Shown here: piece by piece, positions 23,441-35,355 of the stretch
Layout of the letters: each line of letters starts with the position of its first letter
How positions within the stretch are numbered: the stretch's first letter is position 1
DNA from: Cycas panzhihuaensis
Taxonomy: Eukaryota > Cycadophyta
DNA length: 64,000 nucleotides
Direction of reading: 5' to 3'
Assembly (NCBI GenBank): GCA_023213395.1
Contig: CM041465.1
Coordinates: forward strand, 238,955,741 to 239,019,740
Program-made: the position numbers and the translations under genes
The notes under the pieces: generated by a model
The model's input: the letters and a program-made list of their open reading frames with translations, nothing else
What the model was told of the DNA's origin: nothing
Databases searched by the model: none

Positions 23441-24189
23441 AGTAATTTCTTTAAGTCAAAAGTTTCAAGTCTTTTAAGTTTTATTTGTTAAATTTCAAAA
23501 AATATACTCATTAAATTGAAAAACATAGTTTCATAGTGAAAAATACAACTTCAAAGAAAAAAATGTGACTTCTTCCAGTGGCCCTAATATTGAAGTCATA
23601 TTTTTCACTGGTTGGTCATGTTTTTCATTTAGAAATCATGTTTTTAGTGCACTACTTATACTTTTCACACTATATCATTGTATTTTTTGTTAAAAAACTA
23701 AAAAATAAAAAATTAAGGCACTTCACTTATCGCGTACCTCACTCTCTACTCCATCGTAATCTCTAAAACTCTGTGGCGCCAGTCCTCTATCTAAAAGAGC
23801 TTGTAGTCTCTTCGGAAAGCGAAGTGATTACCTCCATAACTCTCACTTTCTCCTCCTCTCACTCATAAAAATTAAGTTCCTTTCCATTTATTTCCCTCAT
23901 ATAGAGAGGTCCTTTTTGCCTTCTTTCCTTATTGGATCCTCTCTAGTACCTATTGAGCTCATCAAAGCAAAATGTACCTTAGTTTAACCATTATTTTCAT
24001 CAAATTAATATTAAAATACCAAAAATATATACTCTTTATTTGATAAAGTCAAGTTATTATTTGATGATGTAAAGAGGATTATTCATGCTCTTTTTCCCCT
24101 TTAGAGGTCTGGTTGATCACTAAATCTTACCTCATATATTAATGCTTGATATTTACCTTCAGAGGGAGTCACTTTAATATTTCATCTAC
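23441..24189. other. 5' flank of the PMD fragment, non-coding
   Basis: An AT-rich stretch contains the word GTGAAAAAYRTG or near matches at 23536, 23597 and 23617, as in the G-D LTRs. A more mixed segment at 23725-23830 (GTGGCGCCAGTCC and others) has no match elsewhere in the window. No credible coding frame. Confidence 0.5.
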
Positions 24190-24475
24190 TTATTAATGAG
24201 TTTAAACTATAAAAAGGCCTTTGCTCTAAACATCCTTTCCCTTATTAATGAGCTAAAACTATGATAGGATTCTTGCTCTGAGGCATCCATACCTATTAAT
24301 GAGCTTAAACTATGATAAGAATCCCTCTGAAACTGATTGTTAATGAGGTTAAAATATAATAATTAGCCTTTGGAAGCCCTCACACCATTAATGAGGTTAA
24401 TTTATGATGGGTTTGCTTTGAAAAGTCACCTATTAATGAGCCAATAAACTATGATAGTCTATCATTTTTGCTCTA
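24190..24475 (+). repeat. Minisatellite, about 50-bp period, core ATTAATGAGnTTAAACTATGA
   Basis: Six diverged copies of the core begin near 24192, 24244, 24295, 24340, 24387 and 24432. The same core occurs after integrase in G-D3 (31231-31314), so this is the non-coding post-integrase spacer of a related element. Confidence 0.75.
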
Positions 24476-24637
24476 ACAAAAAGATTTCCCTCTGATGCAT
24501 GGTTAGAGGGAGATAAACTATGTTTAGGTGTATAGTAGAGGCCCATCTAGTTTATGGGAAATAGGTAGTATTCTTTCAATAGTGAAAGTCCCCTCCAGTT
24601 TGTGGGTATTAGGTAATTATTTAGTGCTATATTAGAT

Positions 24638-24785
24638 GCCCAGTCCTTTTAGGGAAGAAGGTGAATGTGGTGATGTTTTGGTGATGAGTACCTAGTCCTT
24701 TTGGGTAAGTCTTTGATGTTTGTTGGTACCCAGTCCTTTTAGGTAAGTCTTTGATGTCAGTTAATGCCCAGTCCTTTTGGTCAGA
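24638..24785 (+). repeat. Minisatellite, 38-52 bp period, core CCAGTCCTTTTnGG
   Basis: Four copies begin near 24639, 24691, 24729 and 24767; the middle ones share GGTAAGTCTTTGATGT. A weaker fifth copy (CTACCCTTTTAGG) follows at about 24804. Nothing coding lies between 24786 and 25053. Confidence 0.75.
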
Positions 24786-25053
24786 TTTACAGAGATTAGT
24801 TGCACTACCCTTTTAGGCAAGAGATATAAATAGTTATGTTTTGGTTGGAGTTACTCAATATTTTTTAGTAGAGTTACTAGTAGAAACTTTGTTCAGTCTA
24901 GTTGTTATGTAGATTTCATTTTATCATGGAGTAGTATTACCTCATCATCCATATATTTTATCTAATTCCTATTACCTTGGTTAGAATGACAAACACTTGC
25001 ATCATTACCACCTCTTACCATCCTATTTCTCTTTCTAGAATAAAAGCCTTAGG

Positions 25054-27499
25054 TGCCAAGAAGGTAAATATTTCACCAAAACCTAGCCTCTTGGTTTGTA
25101 TTTGACTTGTATTAATAAATTCTAACATGTTGTATATGGTTTCATAGAAGGTAACTCAAGGATGTTGTTTTTATTTGGTAGATTAGGCCATGTTTTATTG
25201 ATGAGATATATGAAGTTTAATTGATAACATATGATAAATGTTAGTGTGACTTGTATTTTTACTACTATTCGCTGATGACATAAACTATGGCATCAAAGTT
25301 TACTTTTGTGATCAACTTGACCTCATTTTTCTTTCAAAGTTTTATATTTTCATCTTATTTTTAAGATTTCACTCATGATTTTGTTGCTTATCATCTTTTT
25401 GGACTTATACTCAATGTATTTCACCTAATTTTAGGTTCATTTACTCCTTAATAAAATTATTTTTATGATTAAATTTTTATTAAATATCAATTTTTACCAT
25501 TTTTTGGCCAAATTTTTACTCCATTGTTATTGCATTTTTTGCACTACCAAAAATGCAACTACTCATGCTTTTAGAACAAAATTATATTTTTGTTAGGTGA
25601 AAAACGTAACCAGTCATGTTCTTCACTATCATGCAATGAAAATTTAGGTAGTGCACTAAACTTTTACATGATACCACCCAGATTTAGTGGGATTTGATTT
25701 CTCCAATGCCCAGAAGTATTCTTAAATGATGATTGCTTAAAAATAGAAGAGTTAGAAGTGATTTCTCTCTAGTTTTGTGAAGATTTTTTGAAGTTTTTAG
25801 AGATTTCTTGAGTATTGCTACTGCGAGTTTGAAGACTTAAATTCTTGAAGACTATTTGGTAAAATCTTGAAGAAGCTTTGTTGTTATTCTTTAATTGTTG
25901 ATAATCTAAGCTTCCATTTTCTTAGATCTTCATTAGTTTTACACTTTAAACTTCTTCTAATTTGGTAAGATCTTTCCTATTAAATTTTAGGCTTGTTTCA
26001 TAGTGTTTTGAATAAAAAACTTTTCTTTTTATTGGTTGATTATTGTAGTACTCTCATGTTAGTTTTTGATAATGAAATATATACTAAAAGGTTATCACTT
26101 TGTAGAGTTCTTTAAGCGTAGACTAGGGTGGAGTATGGTCATTTCTCCACCATACATCTAACTATTCCTTCCCACTCTCTTGCAACAATTTATATTTCAA
26201 TTGGACTGCTATTCTCTTTTGGCATTAGTTGGCTCTAGTTTGGCCTCTTTTGAGTGTTGTTCTTCCTTCTTTAATCTTGCTTTGAAGGAAAGTTTATAAA
26301 AATCTAGTTAATTAAAAAGAAAACTGCCATTATAAGACATATTTCACAATAGAAAAGAAATTCTTACATGTTTTCTATAATTGAATGCACTTTTATTTTC
26401 AAGTTAGCTCCTTTATCTTGAGAATGAAAAGTTGAGAATATTACTTGGTTAAAATATTTCTGATTTTTAGTATTGCATTAGGTTTAAGGATCATTTTAGA
26501 GCTTTTACTACTCCACTTAAGATAGAACCTTTAGGGACTAGTTTTGTGTGAATGATTATTATTCTGATTTAGGATATACTCATCATCTCGTAGGTCTAAA
26601 AATTATTAGTAAAATAGCAGTAGTTTCTTTTAAGAATATCTCTTTTTTGTGCATTATTTCAATATTTTTTAAGAGAATTGGTTGTATGCAATAAGGTTGA
26701 AGTATATTGGCCAGGTTTGCATGTCGATTGGTCTCTTTTAAAAGAAATTTACATAAAAAATCATATAGTGAATTTCAGATTTTGAGTAGCATCATTTCTT
26801 TTAAAGTGGAACATGCACATTGCATATAAGAAATATTTCTTTTTTTTTTGTATATACATATTTCATTAAAAAAAAGAAAGGAAGAAAGAAAAGAGAACTT
26901 TCATGCATAGTTTCTAATTTGTTTGCTTTTACTTTCATATTAAAACAGAAACAATAAAAAGGATTTATGTAAGTTTGATCTTATGGTTTCTTTACTTGCA
27001 TACATTCACCTTGCTCTCTTGGTTTTCAGTTTCTTTGATATCATATCTTTGCAATCATATCAAAATCCCAAAAGAAGAACAAAGATAATAAAAGGAAAAA
27101 TAAATAAAGTGAATACAAACTAAGGCAAGAAACCAAGACAAGATAAACCACCTTTTCATTAGCTTACCTATCCCATATCTTATTAAAACAGAAAAGGCTG
27201 AAGCAATTATATGAGAGGAATCCCTAGGAAAGACATTAAGGGTATTGTAAGTATGACTCTAAAATTAGAACTCCTTCATTAATTCTTGTAGGTTAGTAGA
27301 TTCCATCACCCCATTTCATATCTACACCTTTCATTATACCCTCTCACGCTTAGATAAGTGGCACTACCAGGCAAAGACTTCTTCTTCTGAGTTGGGGAAA
27401 GATGGTCCCTTAGGTCTTCTTGAGCTTTGTGTCTCTCAATTTTAATTATAAAAAGAAATTAAGAGATATTAAGTTTATATCCCCTCTAGGCCCTAACCA
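25054..27499 (+). repeat. 5' LTR of G-D3
   Basis: About 2.45 kb, from TGCCAAGAAGG to CCCTAACCA. It is the inverted partner of the G-D2 LTR and matches the G-D1 fragment from 26143 on. Near matches to GTGAAAAAYRTG are at 25597 and 25615. The left edge is placed by comparison with G-D2 and could be off by some bases. Confidence 0.75.
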
Positions 27500-27506
27500 T
27501 CTTTTT

Positions 27507-27526
27507 TGGTGACCTTGTTGAGGATC
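27507..27526 (+). other. Primer-binding site of G-D3
   Basis: TGGTGACCTTGTTGAGGATC begins seven bases after the LTR end. The same TGGTGACC start and seven-base spacing occur in G-A (61768-61785). The cognate tRNA is not identified. Confidence 0.7.
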
Positions 27527-27599
27527 TAACCCAATAACCCCCTATAACCCCACCACCCACTTATATGCTTTCTTTTGACCTTGCCACCTTATCTAGTCA

Positions 27600-28096
27600 T
27601 TCTACCCATGTGCCAAATGATATACCCCCATTTTATATCGAGATTGTAAAGGAAAATATTAATATCAAGTGAGTTATTATTAGTGAGGGATCATTCGTTA
27701 ATGCAATCCCTCTTCATCTTATTGAGGATTTGGAGATTTCTGTTTTTTATCCATGCAAGTGGATTTGCCAAGGGTATGATAGGAAATAGAAGGTACCCTT
27801 GGGTCAAGTCACTCTTCCTCCCACATTGGAAGAAAAGATGGTTCTTATTGAGCTTACCATTATTGACCTAGACTTAAAATATAATATACTTTTGGTTAGA
27901 CCATGGATCACCCAAATGACAATGATCTATTCCTCCCTCTTTAGTGAACTTAGGTTCATCCACAAGGGATAATTGAAGATTATTAAGTAAAATCCCAAAC
28001 CTATTAAGCAATTTGTTCCTCTTATTGAGACTTTTCTGGAACCTAGTGACTCCTCTAATTCCATGGAGTATTTCTTTCAATCACTTGGTTTAGGTT
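27600..28096 (+). pseudogene. Protease of G-D3
   Basis: Active-site segment WVIISEGSFVNA (about 27670-27705), then PLHLIEDLEISV, the GYDR segment, LGQVTLPPTLEEKM and DLKYNILLVRPWITQM. It matches G-D2 14640-15100 very closely. The catalytic Asp is not present at the expected position. Several stops, one frameshift. Confidence 0.75.
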
Positions 28097-28599
28097 AATA
28101 CTTTACTATTGAAGCCCCTTCTACCCAACTAGAGGTAAAGGATGTAGATTTAGTTGAAGTTGATCCTTTGTCATTAGGCTCCCCATCTACTCTTATTCCT
28201 TTAGACTCAACTAATTGCTCTTTGGTTTCTTCTTCTATTTTTAATGAAGAAGTAGCTTCTCGCTCCATCGTATCTCATTGAGGTCCACCCCTAGTTGGGC
28301 TTGCTAGCACAAGTATCTTCCCTCCTGTTTAAGCTAATTTCTCATAGGTTTTATGCTTGCCCTTAGGGGTAAATCCAGTGGTTCCTTCCATTACCACTCA
28401 TTTAGTTACTACTTCTTCGAGTACAGTTATATATGATTCATATGTTGATGCTCCCCTATCTTTCTCTCACTCTTCTTTCTTTAAGAGATGATTGAATAGA
28501 CATGAGAGGAAGATGTTGTTATATCAATACCCAGACCTAAAATTAAGGGGTGAAGATACCATTCACTTGACATAGGTCAAAATAGCCACAATACCTCTA

Positions 28600-29320
28600 C
28601 TATAGTATAGGAAGTTAATTTTATCTTCATTATCTCTTTTTTTACCTATCCTGATGTGGATCCTTTACCATATTTTCTTATCCTAATATCTTAGTCTAAC
28701 CATGACTATGGTATAAATCATTAAGAGTTTAACCAAGTTTTCTCAATGGGTCTCTAACATAGTTCATATAGAAAAGAAGAATGGTATAATTTAAATCTGT
28801 ATTAACTTTTATGACATCAATGATGTGTGTCTAAAAGATAAATTTCCTCTCCATTTTCTTAATCAAATTTAGAATCAGATGACTAGTTTTGAGTTAATAT
28901 CTCTTATAGATGGTTTTTCAGGATACAATCAGATTTCTATTACCCTTCCTGACCATCATAAGACCACCTTGGGGTACCTTTGTTTATAAAGTTATGTTAT
29001 TCATATTGAAGAATTTTAGTGCAATATATCAAAGAGCTATGGTCTACATTTTCTACAACTTGATTGGTAATATTATTATTATGTATTTAGATAATATGCT
29101 TGCCTTTTCACATAAAAGGTTTGATCATTTGAGTGATTTAAGAATAATTTTTAAAAGGTGTAGAAAGTATCACTTATGTTTGAACCCTTCCAAGTGTGTT
29201 TTTGCTATTATGTTAGGGAAGATGTTAGGAAATATTATTTCTCAAGACAGGATTAGAATTGATCCCAAAAAAATTAAAGCAATTATCCAAATATCTCTAT
29301 CTAAGACCTAAAAGTAAATC
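28600..29320 (+). pseudogene. Reverse transcriptase of G-D3
   Basis: Seen in order: KKNGII with ICINFYDIND (the RVCVDFRDLN region), SLIDGFSGYNQI, WGTFVYKVM, ATYQRAM-like IYQRAMVYIFYNL, then IIMYLDNMLAFS at about 29075-29110 where YLDD has become YLDN, and DLRIIFKRCRKYHLCLNPSK. Loss of the second Asp predicts no activity. A frameshift near 28900 and stops before it. Confidence 0.85.
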
Positions 29321-29960
29321 AAATCTTTTCTAGGTAGGATTAGTTTCTTAAGATGCTTCATTGCTAATTTTATCTTAGACGTTAATCCTATAACTAATCT
29401 TTTAAAGAAAGATGTTGAACTATGATGGACTCCTCAAGTTTAAGAGTCCTTTGATAAGTTGAAGCAAGCCTTGGTTTTCATTCTAGTTCTTACTCTACCA
29501 AGGTTTGATAAACCATTTATTTTATACATTTTAGCTATAGAGGAATCATTAGCAGTGATGCTAGCATAAAAGGATGATTTTGGTAAATAAAGGGCTATCT
29601 ATTTCATTAGTAGAACCCTCATGGTAGTCGAGCATTATTATCCTTTCCTTAAAAAAGAGTACCTTACTTTAGTTTTTACTACTAACAAGTTGTGTCATTA
29701 CCTCCTTAAAAATAGAGTCTATCACATTATTTAATCAAATCCTATAAGATATTTACTTACTAAGTCTAACCTTACTGGTCAGTTAGATAAGTGGTCTTTA
29801 TTACTTCAATAGTTTGATTTGTAAGTGATTAATAGAAAATCCATGAAAGGCATAGTCATCCCAGAGATCATGGTTAATGCTCCTCTCCCTAATCTTGCTA
29901 GTGAACCCATTGACGATTCCCTCCCAGATGAACATATCTTCCATATCTAGAGTATCCCTT
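29321..29960 (+). pseudogene. RNase H (gypsy-type) of G-D3
   Basis: Starts with SFLGRISFLRCFIANF, then FDKPFILYILAIEESLAVML (equivalent to ATDESLGIML in G-A), RAIYFISRTL, KKEYLTLVF, CHYLLKN and LTKSNLTGQLDKWSLLL. At least four stops. The order RT then RNase H then integrase is the standard gypsy order. Confidence 0.75.
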
Positions 29961-30084
29961 CTGATGATCCATGATATGGGGAGATTAGATTGTATCTTCA
30001 TGATCAACCTTTCCCTTCTCTTGCTACTTCAAAGAAGAGAAGATGAATCTGAGCTACTACCAGGTAATATATTTTGCTTGATAA

Positions 30085-31230
30085 CATACTGTATAAGCAT
30101 TCTCTTAATGGAATTCTATTAAGGTGCCTTTCACCTAATGAATCATTAGTTGCCTTGACAGAGTCCCATGAAGGAACATGTGGTGGGAACTTTGGTGATC
30201 GATTTATAGCCTAATATATTCTTTGCATGGGTTATTATTAGCTTACCTTGTTTAGAGATACCCACTCTTATGTTTAAAAGTACCAAAGATGCCAGTCCCA
30301 TGCAACTTTGATACACAAACTTGCACAGGAAATGAAATTAATAGTTTCACCTTGGCCTTTTTTCTCAATGGGGTCTCGATCACATTGGTTAGATTTTTCC
30401 AACATCATCTAATAGGCATAAGTTAATTTTACCTACAACTGAATACTTTACAAAGTAGAGTGAAGCTATCCCATTAGTCTCTACTACTGGAAAAATTATT
30501 GCTACGTTCATATTTTAGCATATCATTTGTAGGTTTAGGATAGTAGATATTATCATTACTAATAATAGGACTTCATTTTGTAATCCTTATATCAGTGAGT
30601 TGTGTAGTAAGTTTTATATCATCCATAGAATATTTGCCCGTTATCATCGTCAGGCAAATGGCTAGGTGGAAATGTTTAATAAGTTCTTAGCTAAAATTCT
30701 AGCTAAGATAGTTGCTACCTCTCACAGGGATTGGCACTTCCAATTATTTCTAGCATTATGGGCTTATAGGACCTCCATTAGGAATGCTACAGGTATAACA
30801 CTATTTTCCCTTGTTTATGGTGTCAAAGCCATCCTTCCATTAGAAGTTAAAATTCCTTCCTCACATATCTCATTAAAGGAGTTTACTAATAAGTAGTTTC
30901 AAAGGGAAGCATACCTTTTGGAACTTGAGAAATTAGATGAGACTCACTTGTAAGCCTTACAAAGTAATATTATGTCCAAGGCTAGAGTTCAAGCTACTCA
31001 TGATAAATAACTTAAACCTAGAAAGTTTAACATCGGTGATAATGTCTTAAAGTTAGAATATTTACATGATAGGCAACATAAATTTTCTCCTAAATGGATA
31101 GGACCTTTCTTAATAATTAAAGATTTAACTAATGAAGCTGATTAAATTTTAGTGTTGGAAGGATTAGAATTTAAAAGACCTATTAATTCTCAATATTTGA
31201 GAAAATTTTATACCTAGCAACATGCATACA
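30085..31230 (+). pseudogene. Integrase of G-D3
   Basis: HHCC region: SHEGTCGGNFGD, YILCMGYYWLTLF, RCQSHATLIHKL. Core: SPWPFF, then the second-Asp region (degenerate) and HRQANG followed by EMFNKFLAKILAK (Glu of DDE). C-terminal: HFQLFLALWAYRTSIRNATG, FSLVYGVKAILPLEVKIPSS and the GPF-type end KFSPKWIGPF at about 31080. Frame changes and stops throughout. Confidence 0.8.
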
Positions 31231-31314
31231 ACCCCCTCTATAATGAGGATAAACTATGACCCCCTCTGCAATGAGGATAAACTATGACCCCCTCTACAAC
31301 AAGGATAAACTATG
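31231..31314 (+). repeat. Tandem repeat, three 28-bp units
   Basis: Units at 31231, 31259 and 31287 read ACCCCCTCT then AATGAGGATAAACTATG, with few differences. Diverged copies of the AATGAGnATAAACTATG core occur at about 31340, 32690 and 33220. The 31315-32235 spacer holds no recognised gene. Confidence 0.85.
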
Positions 31315-32238
31315 GTTCTAAAGCTTTTTCTTTTTCCTAATGAGATAAAACTATGGGCAAACGTTTCTTCTTTCTAATTTCTTTTTGCTCTTATCGAGCA
31401 TTATTATGCTTTTGTAACAGATCCTACTCATAATCATGTAAGTCTTTTACTCTCTTTAGCATCTATACTGATTGTGATATTTCCATCACCATATTAAGAT
31501 CTCTTCTTCTTGTGGGTTCCATACTCAAAAGAGAACTTGGGCCTCTAGCCTTATTTTATTTTCATCCTGGAAAGGAAAACATCTTCATTAGCTTTGAGTA
31601 CTTAGTCATTGACTCAAATCATACTTTTATTTACTAGTTTGTTACCCAAGGTTTCCTTTTTTGGTCATATATCACTTGTTGTTTTTTATTGTTTTCATTA
31701 TCTTTGATTCTCTTTATTAATCCTTCAGAGCAAATACTCATTATATCACTTTCCTTTTTCTATAGTTTGATCATTAATGAGATTGGACTTTTAATTTTAG
31801 ACTTTATTAAAAAAGATAAATCCTTATTGTGATGAGTAAAAGAGTTTCGTAGGTAGATGATTATGGTTATTTTCTTGTAAGAAAAGTGGAAATGGAACTA
31901 AAAAAAAAAAAAGTGAAAGTTTATTGTTTTCATCCTCTTATAATCTAGGGTAAATCATGTGATAGCTTCATCCCCACCTATCTATCTATAGGTTGGGTTT
32001 ATTTAGATGAGTCATTTAAGATTTTCAGATCTAACTTCTTGGGTCCATCATGATCTCAGTTATGATTAAACCATGCTTGACACCTTATTATTTTTTTATC
32101 ATAATCATCCTACTTATGCTTCTTCTTCTTTCTTTATCATAGTTAAAGATCTATATTTATTACCATCTCCTTTTTTATTGATTTTTGCACCCTCATTTAT
32201 TGATCACATAGTCTCCAAGCTTTGATCTTATTGTTCGC

Positions 32239-32650
32239 ATGACATTGAGTATCTTCACAGATAGGGGTAGTAGGGGAAACCCAAGACTGTCTACTTATGC
32301 TTGGGTGGTTTATGACCAATTAGAAAGCCCCCTTCTTTTTGTGGGATTTTTTATACCTAGGGTGACCAATAATGAAGCTAAATATCTTACTATCATAGGA
32401 GCTTTATCATATGTTTTTTACTTTAACCTTGGACCTATTACTATATATGCTTACTCTTAGGTTATAGTTTATCAATTGGTTAGATGAACCAGGTCTATTC
32501 CCCATGACTCCTTCTCTTGCATCACTAGGCTTCATTATTATTGTCCCTATTTGCTTTAGTTACCGTTCAATGTATACCTTGTTCCCTCAGTCTTGAAGTT
32601 GATGCTCTTGTTTTCTTGATCCTTAATGATCATTTTAGTTGACTTTCCTC
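32239..32650 (+). pseudogene. Archaeal-type RNase H (aRNH) of G-D3
   Basis: The first motif IFTDRGSRGNPRLSTYAWV keeps the first Asp. The second reads TNNEAKYLTIIGAL where G-A has TNNEAEY, so the catalytic Glu is Lys. The IYAYS segment replaces the CDSQ motif of G-A, and LEVDALVFLILND near 32600 matches the last Asp motif. Plant Tat elements are known for this second RNase H. It lies about 1 kb downstream of integrase. Confidence 0.75.
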
Positions 32651-33989
32651 TTTTATCTAGTGCCACCCCACTCCAGAATAAGTATAAACTACCACTCTAT
32701 GACAAGCATAAACTATTGGTTTGGGAGATTATAGGTTTATGTAATATGAAGATTAAGGCGATAGGTAGAAGATTGAGATGAAGTAATTTGAAAGGGCTAA
32801 ACCTATGTGGGAATCTTACGCCATGGAGGATCTTAATAAGGGGAAATTCCCTAAAAGCCTCTTGCCCCAAGAAGGAGCCAAAGAGGAATCTAGTATACTT
32901 AGATAATTGGTTGTTTATTTAGTGAGGTTAGTTTCAATTGGTGAACAACTCGCTTTCTTTATGGTATATTATATAAATATGGGAGATATCCTATGCTTAT
33001 ATAATCTATTAGGAGTATGATATAAGTTATATGAGTTTCCTTTTAGGAGATTCATACCACTCTATCTTCTGTTTTTATAAACCTATTACCATTTGTTTCA
33101 AATGGTTTTAAATTTATAAAAATAGAGTAAGTAAACCTTTCACTTGCTCCTTTTTTATTTTTTTATTTATCTTCTAGTTTTTACTTTTTCTCATGATCTT
33201 TTCTTTCCTAAACCACCTCCAATCTGGAATGAATATAAACTATCATATATATAGCATGACAAAAAACAAAAGTGTATAACCATAAAATTAAAAAAAAGTA
33301 GAAATGATAAAATGTATTACATGTTTCTTTGGATAGTCATACTAATGAATGTATCCTATGCTCAAATTCAAAATGGGAATAAGGGGGAAAAAGGGTTTAG
33401 AAATAACTTTTCATATACAAGATTTAAGAGAAAAAGATCGATATATATGTGTGTGTGTGTGGTAATAAAAGATATAGTACATATATCACCTAGGAAACTC
33501 ACAATACATACTAAAGGCTCACAAAATATTTCTCATCATCCTCCTATCTCCCATGTAATATATGATACACTCATCTCTATGACCCCTGATGAGATCCCTC
33601 TAGAATATTTGGACTTACTCTCTCCCTCTTACTTGAAGTCTCCCTATGTGAGGACTCTCTATAAGGTGGGAGATGCTATTATCCTTGCTAGACTTTAACA
33701 CTCACTGAGGGAGTATATCTAAATCCTACCTAAGCCAATATCATCCTCCATAAATGTTGTCTCTTATACTCATCTTCCTTGAGCTCCAGCTCTCACATCC
33801 TTAGCTCCACTCTCGTGTCTATGTAGAGAACTCAAGATCAATATGCATGGCTAAAATACTTAATGTGACATCCCAATAGTTTGCAGTCCACTAAATTCCA
33901 TGATGGAACCTACGATATATGGAAAAATCACCTCCAATGTCCTTTGAACCTCTCTCAAGGTCATCATTTCATTGCCTGCCCAAGGAAAA
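32651..33989. other. Spacer between aRNH and PMD pseudogene of G-D3
   Basis: AT-rich, with diverged minisatellite cores near 32690 and 33220 and a short TG repeat at about 33447-33462. The open frame at 33312-33698 shows no family resemblance. The part near 33600-33990 may hold the very decayed end of the PMD gene. Confidence 0.4.
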
Positions 33990-35235
33990 TGCATAACTCA
34001 TGAATAGTTCCCTATAATAGAAATCTTTTATAAAATGAAAGTATGATGTGATACAAAAAATAAATCCATTAAGAAATAGACTTGGTGATCCTCCTCCTCT
34101 TAGCAAACCTCTTGAGTAGATCCATTCCCTCCATCTCTACCCTGTCTATTTGTAGATCCTAAATCCATGCTCTAAATGGAGCCCCCTCTCGCCTCTACAC
34201 GTGCTCCACCTCCTCTCCTAAGCACTTGATGACTCCTTCCTACTCCACCACTAGATGAGGCACCTCCTCTACCTCCTTGTCCTACCTCCTCACCTCCTCT
34301 ACCACCTCTCACATTGTGTATTGCTCCATCTTATCCTCTTTCTCTTTCCTATCCAACTACATCTCTTCATTGCTCCAGATTGGAAGTCCTGCATAAACAT
34401 CCTCTATAAGCTGCCTCTTTGTCATCCTACTGAGGAGAGGATTGTTAGTGCTTCTCACCATAATAGCTAGCTTATTTGGATCTATGACCTCATATACCAT
34501 CTATTCATCCTAGGGTCCATTATTGTTAGCTCTCTTAGCTCTCCTCTTAGACTTATAAGTGGAACATGATCATATAGTCAGCATATTAGGATGGAACTAT
34601 ATGAAAATCCATCCCTCCCCATCCTCCTAGTCCTAGATAACTGGTGGTTAATGCTATCAAATATATATTACCCCTAGTTGATCATAATCCTCTATTTGTA
34701 CTATCATACCACTCCTGTCCACCAAGTTAGAATCCTCATGAAGTTTTGGGTTCTAGCTATCTTGTGGATGATGATCAAGGTGATAATCTTCTATACTACT
34801 GGGATCCCCTCTAGTATCCTAATAACCTTTATCAGGATCCTATGTTGGTCTATCTGGTTAGTAAACCCTATTAAGTACTCGTTATAGGCCATGTGAGACT
34901 CCTCATTATACACTCTCATAAGTTTGGCCCTCTCCATATACCATCTAATTCCTAGGATCCTCCCCACATCCCTCAGAGCGATTTAAATGTCCTCAGTGGC
35001 TTGTACTTTGAATATGTTGTGTCTTGGGACCTTACAACTAATGAAGTCATGTAATATTTCATGCTCTATGATGAGTTAGGTGGATGCACTCACCCTTGAA
35101 AGGCCACATGCTCGTAGAATCTCCCATCCCACTTAGTTAAGATGACTATTGAGCTTCCTAATGGATATTCCCTCATTCTCTCATGTCTCCACTCTCTCTA
35201 AGGCCTATATTATGTCATTTATAATTTATTAATTT
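33990..35235 (-). pseudogene. PMD-containing gene antisense to G-D3
   Basis: Minus strand: WEILRACGLSRV, EHEILHDFISCKV, IALRDVGRILGIRWYMERA (PMD core), YNEESHMAYNEYLIGFTNQI, then a charged region likely to form coiled coil (about 34080-34400). Same architecture as the G-A PMD gene, where RCGLYKAL and TPWDIR-ILGVPATGRPV occupy the same places. Several stops. Its 5' flank (35236-35355) is AT-rich and contains a degenerate copy of the G-D LTR word (GCAAAAAATATG, 35326). Confidence 0.65.
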
Positions 35236-35355
35236 GTTGTTTCATTTTAAAATTTTTATTTTTTAAAGTTTAGTTGACCAAAGATTCGAAAGTATGACTA
35301 GGTAACTAACAATGCGATTTTATAGGCAAAAAATATGACTTTATAGTTGGAAGAA

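Larger units (their letters stand above)
25054..35235 (+). mobile_element. G-D3, Tat-like gypsy element lacking gag
   Basis: Plus strand: LTR, primer site, protease, RT, RNase H, integrase, minisatellite, aRNH, then a PMD pseudogene on the opposite strand. Only about 130 bases separate primer site and protease, so the roughly 3 kb gag is deleted. No 3' LTR is seen; the G-B LTR starts at 35356. Whether the PMD segment belongs to this copy or to an older neighbour is not certain. Confidence 0.7.

Noticed and set aside
23774-23780. TGGCGCC as a gypsy primer-binding site
   Set aside because: No LTR end lies just before it and no gag follows; seven bases are too few.
24190-24785. Possible CRISPR-like array
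   Set aside because: Repeats are diverged, spacers are not unique unrelated sequences, no cas genes, and the context is a plant retrotransposon.
33312-33698. 128-codon plus-strand open frame as a gene
   Set aside because: Low-complexity composition, no family resemblance, lies in an AT-rich spacer opposite a decayed PMD gene.
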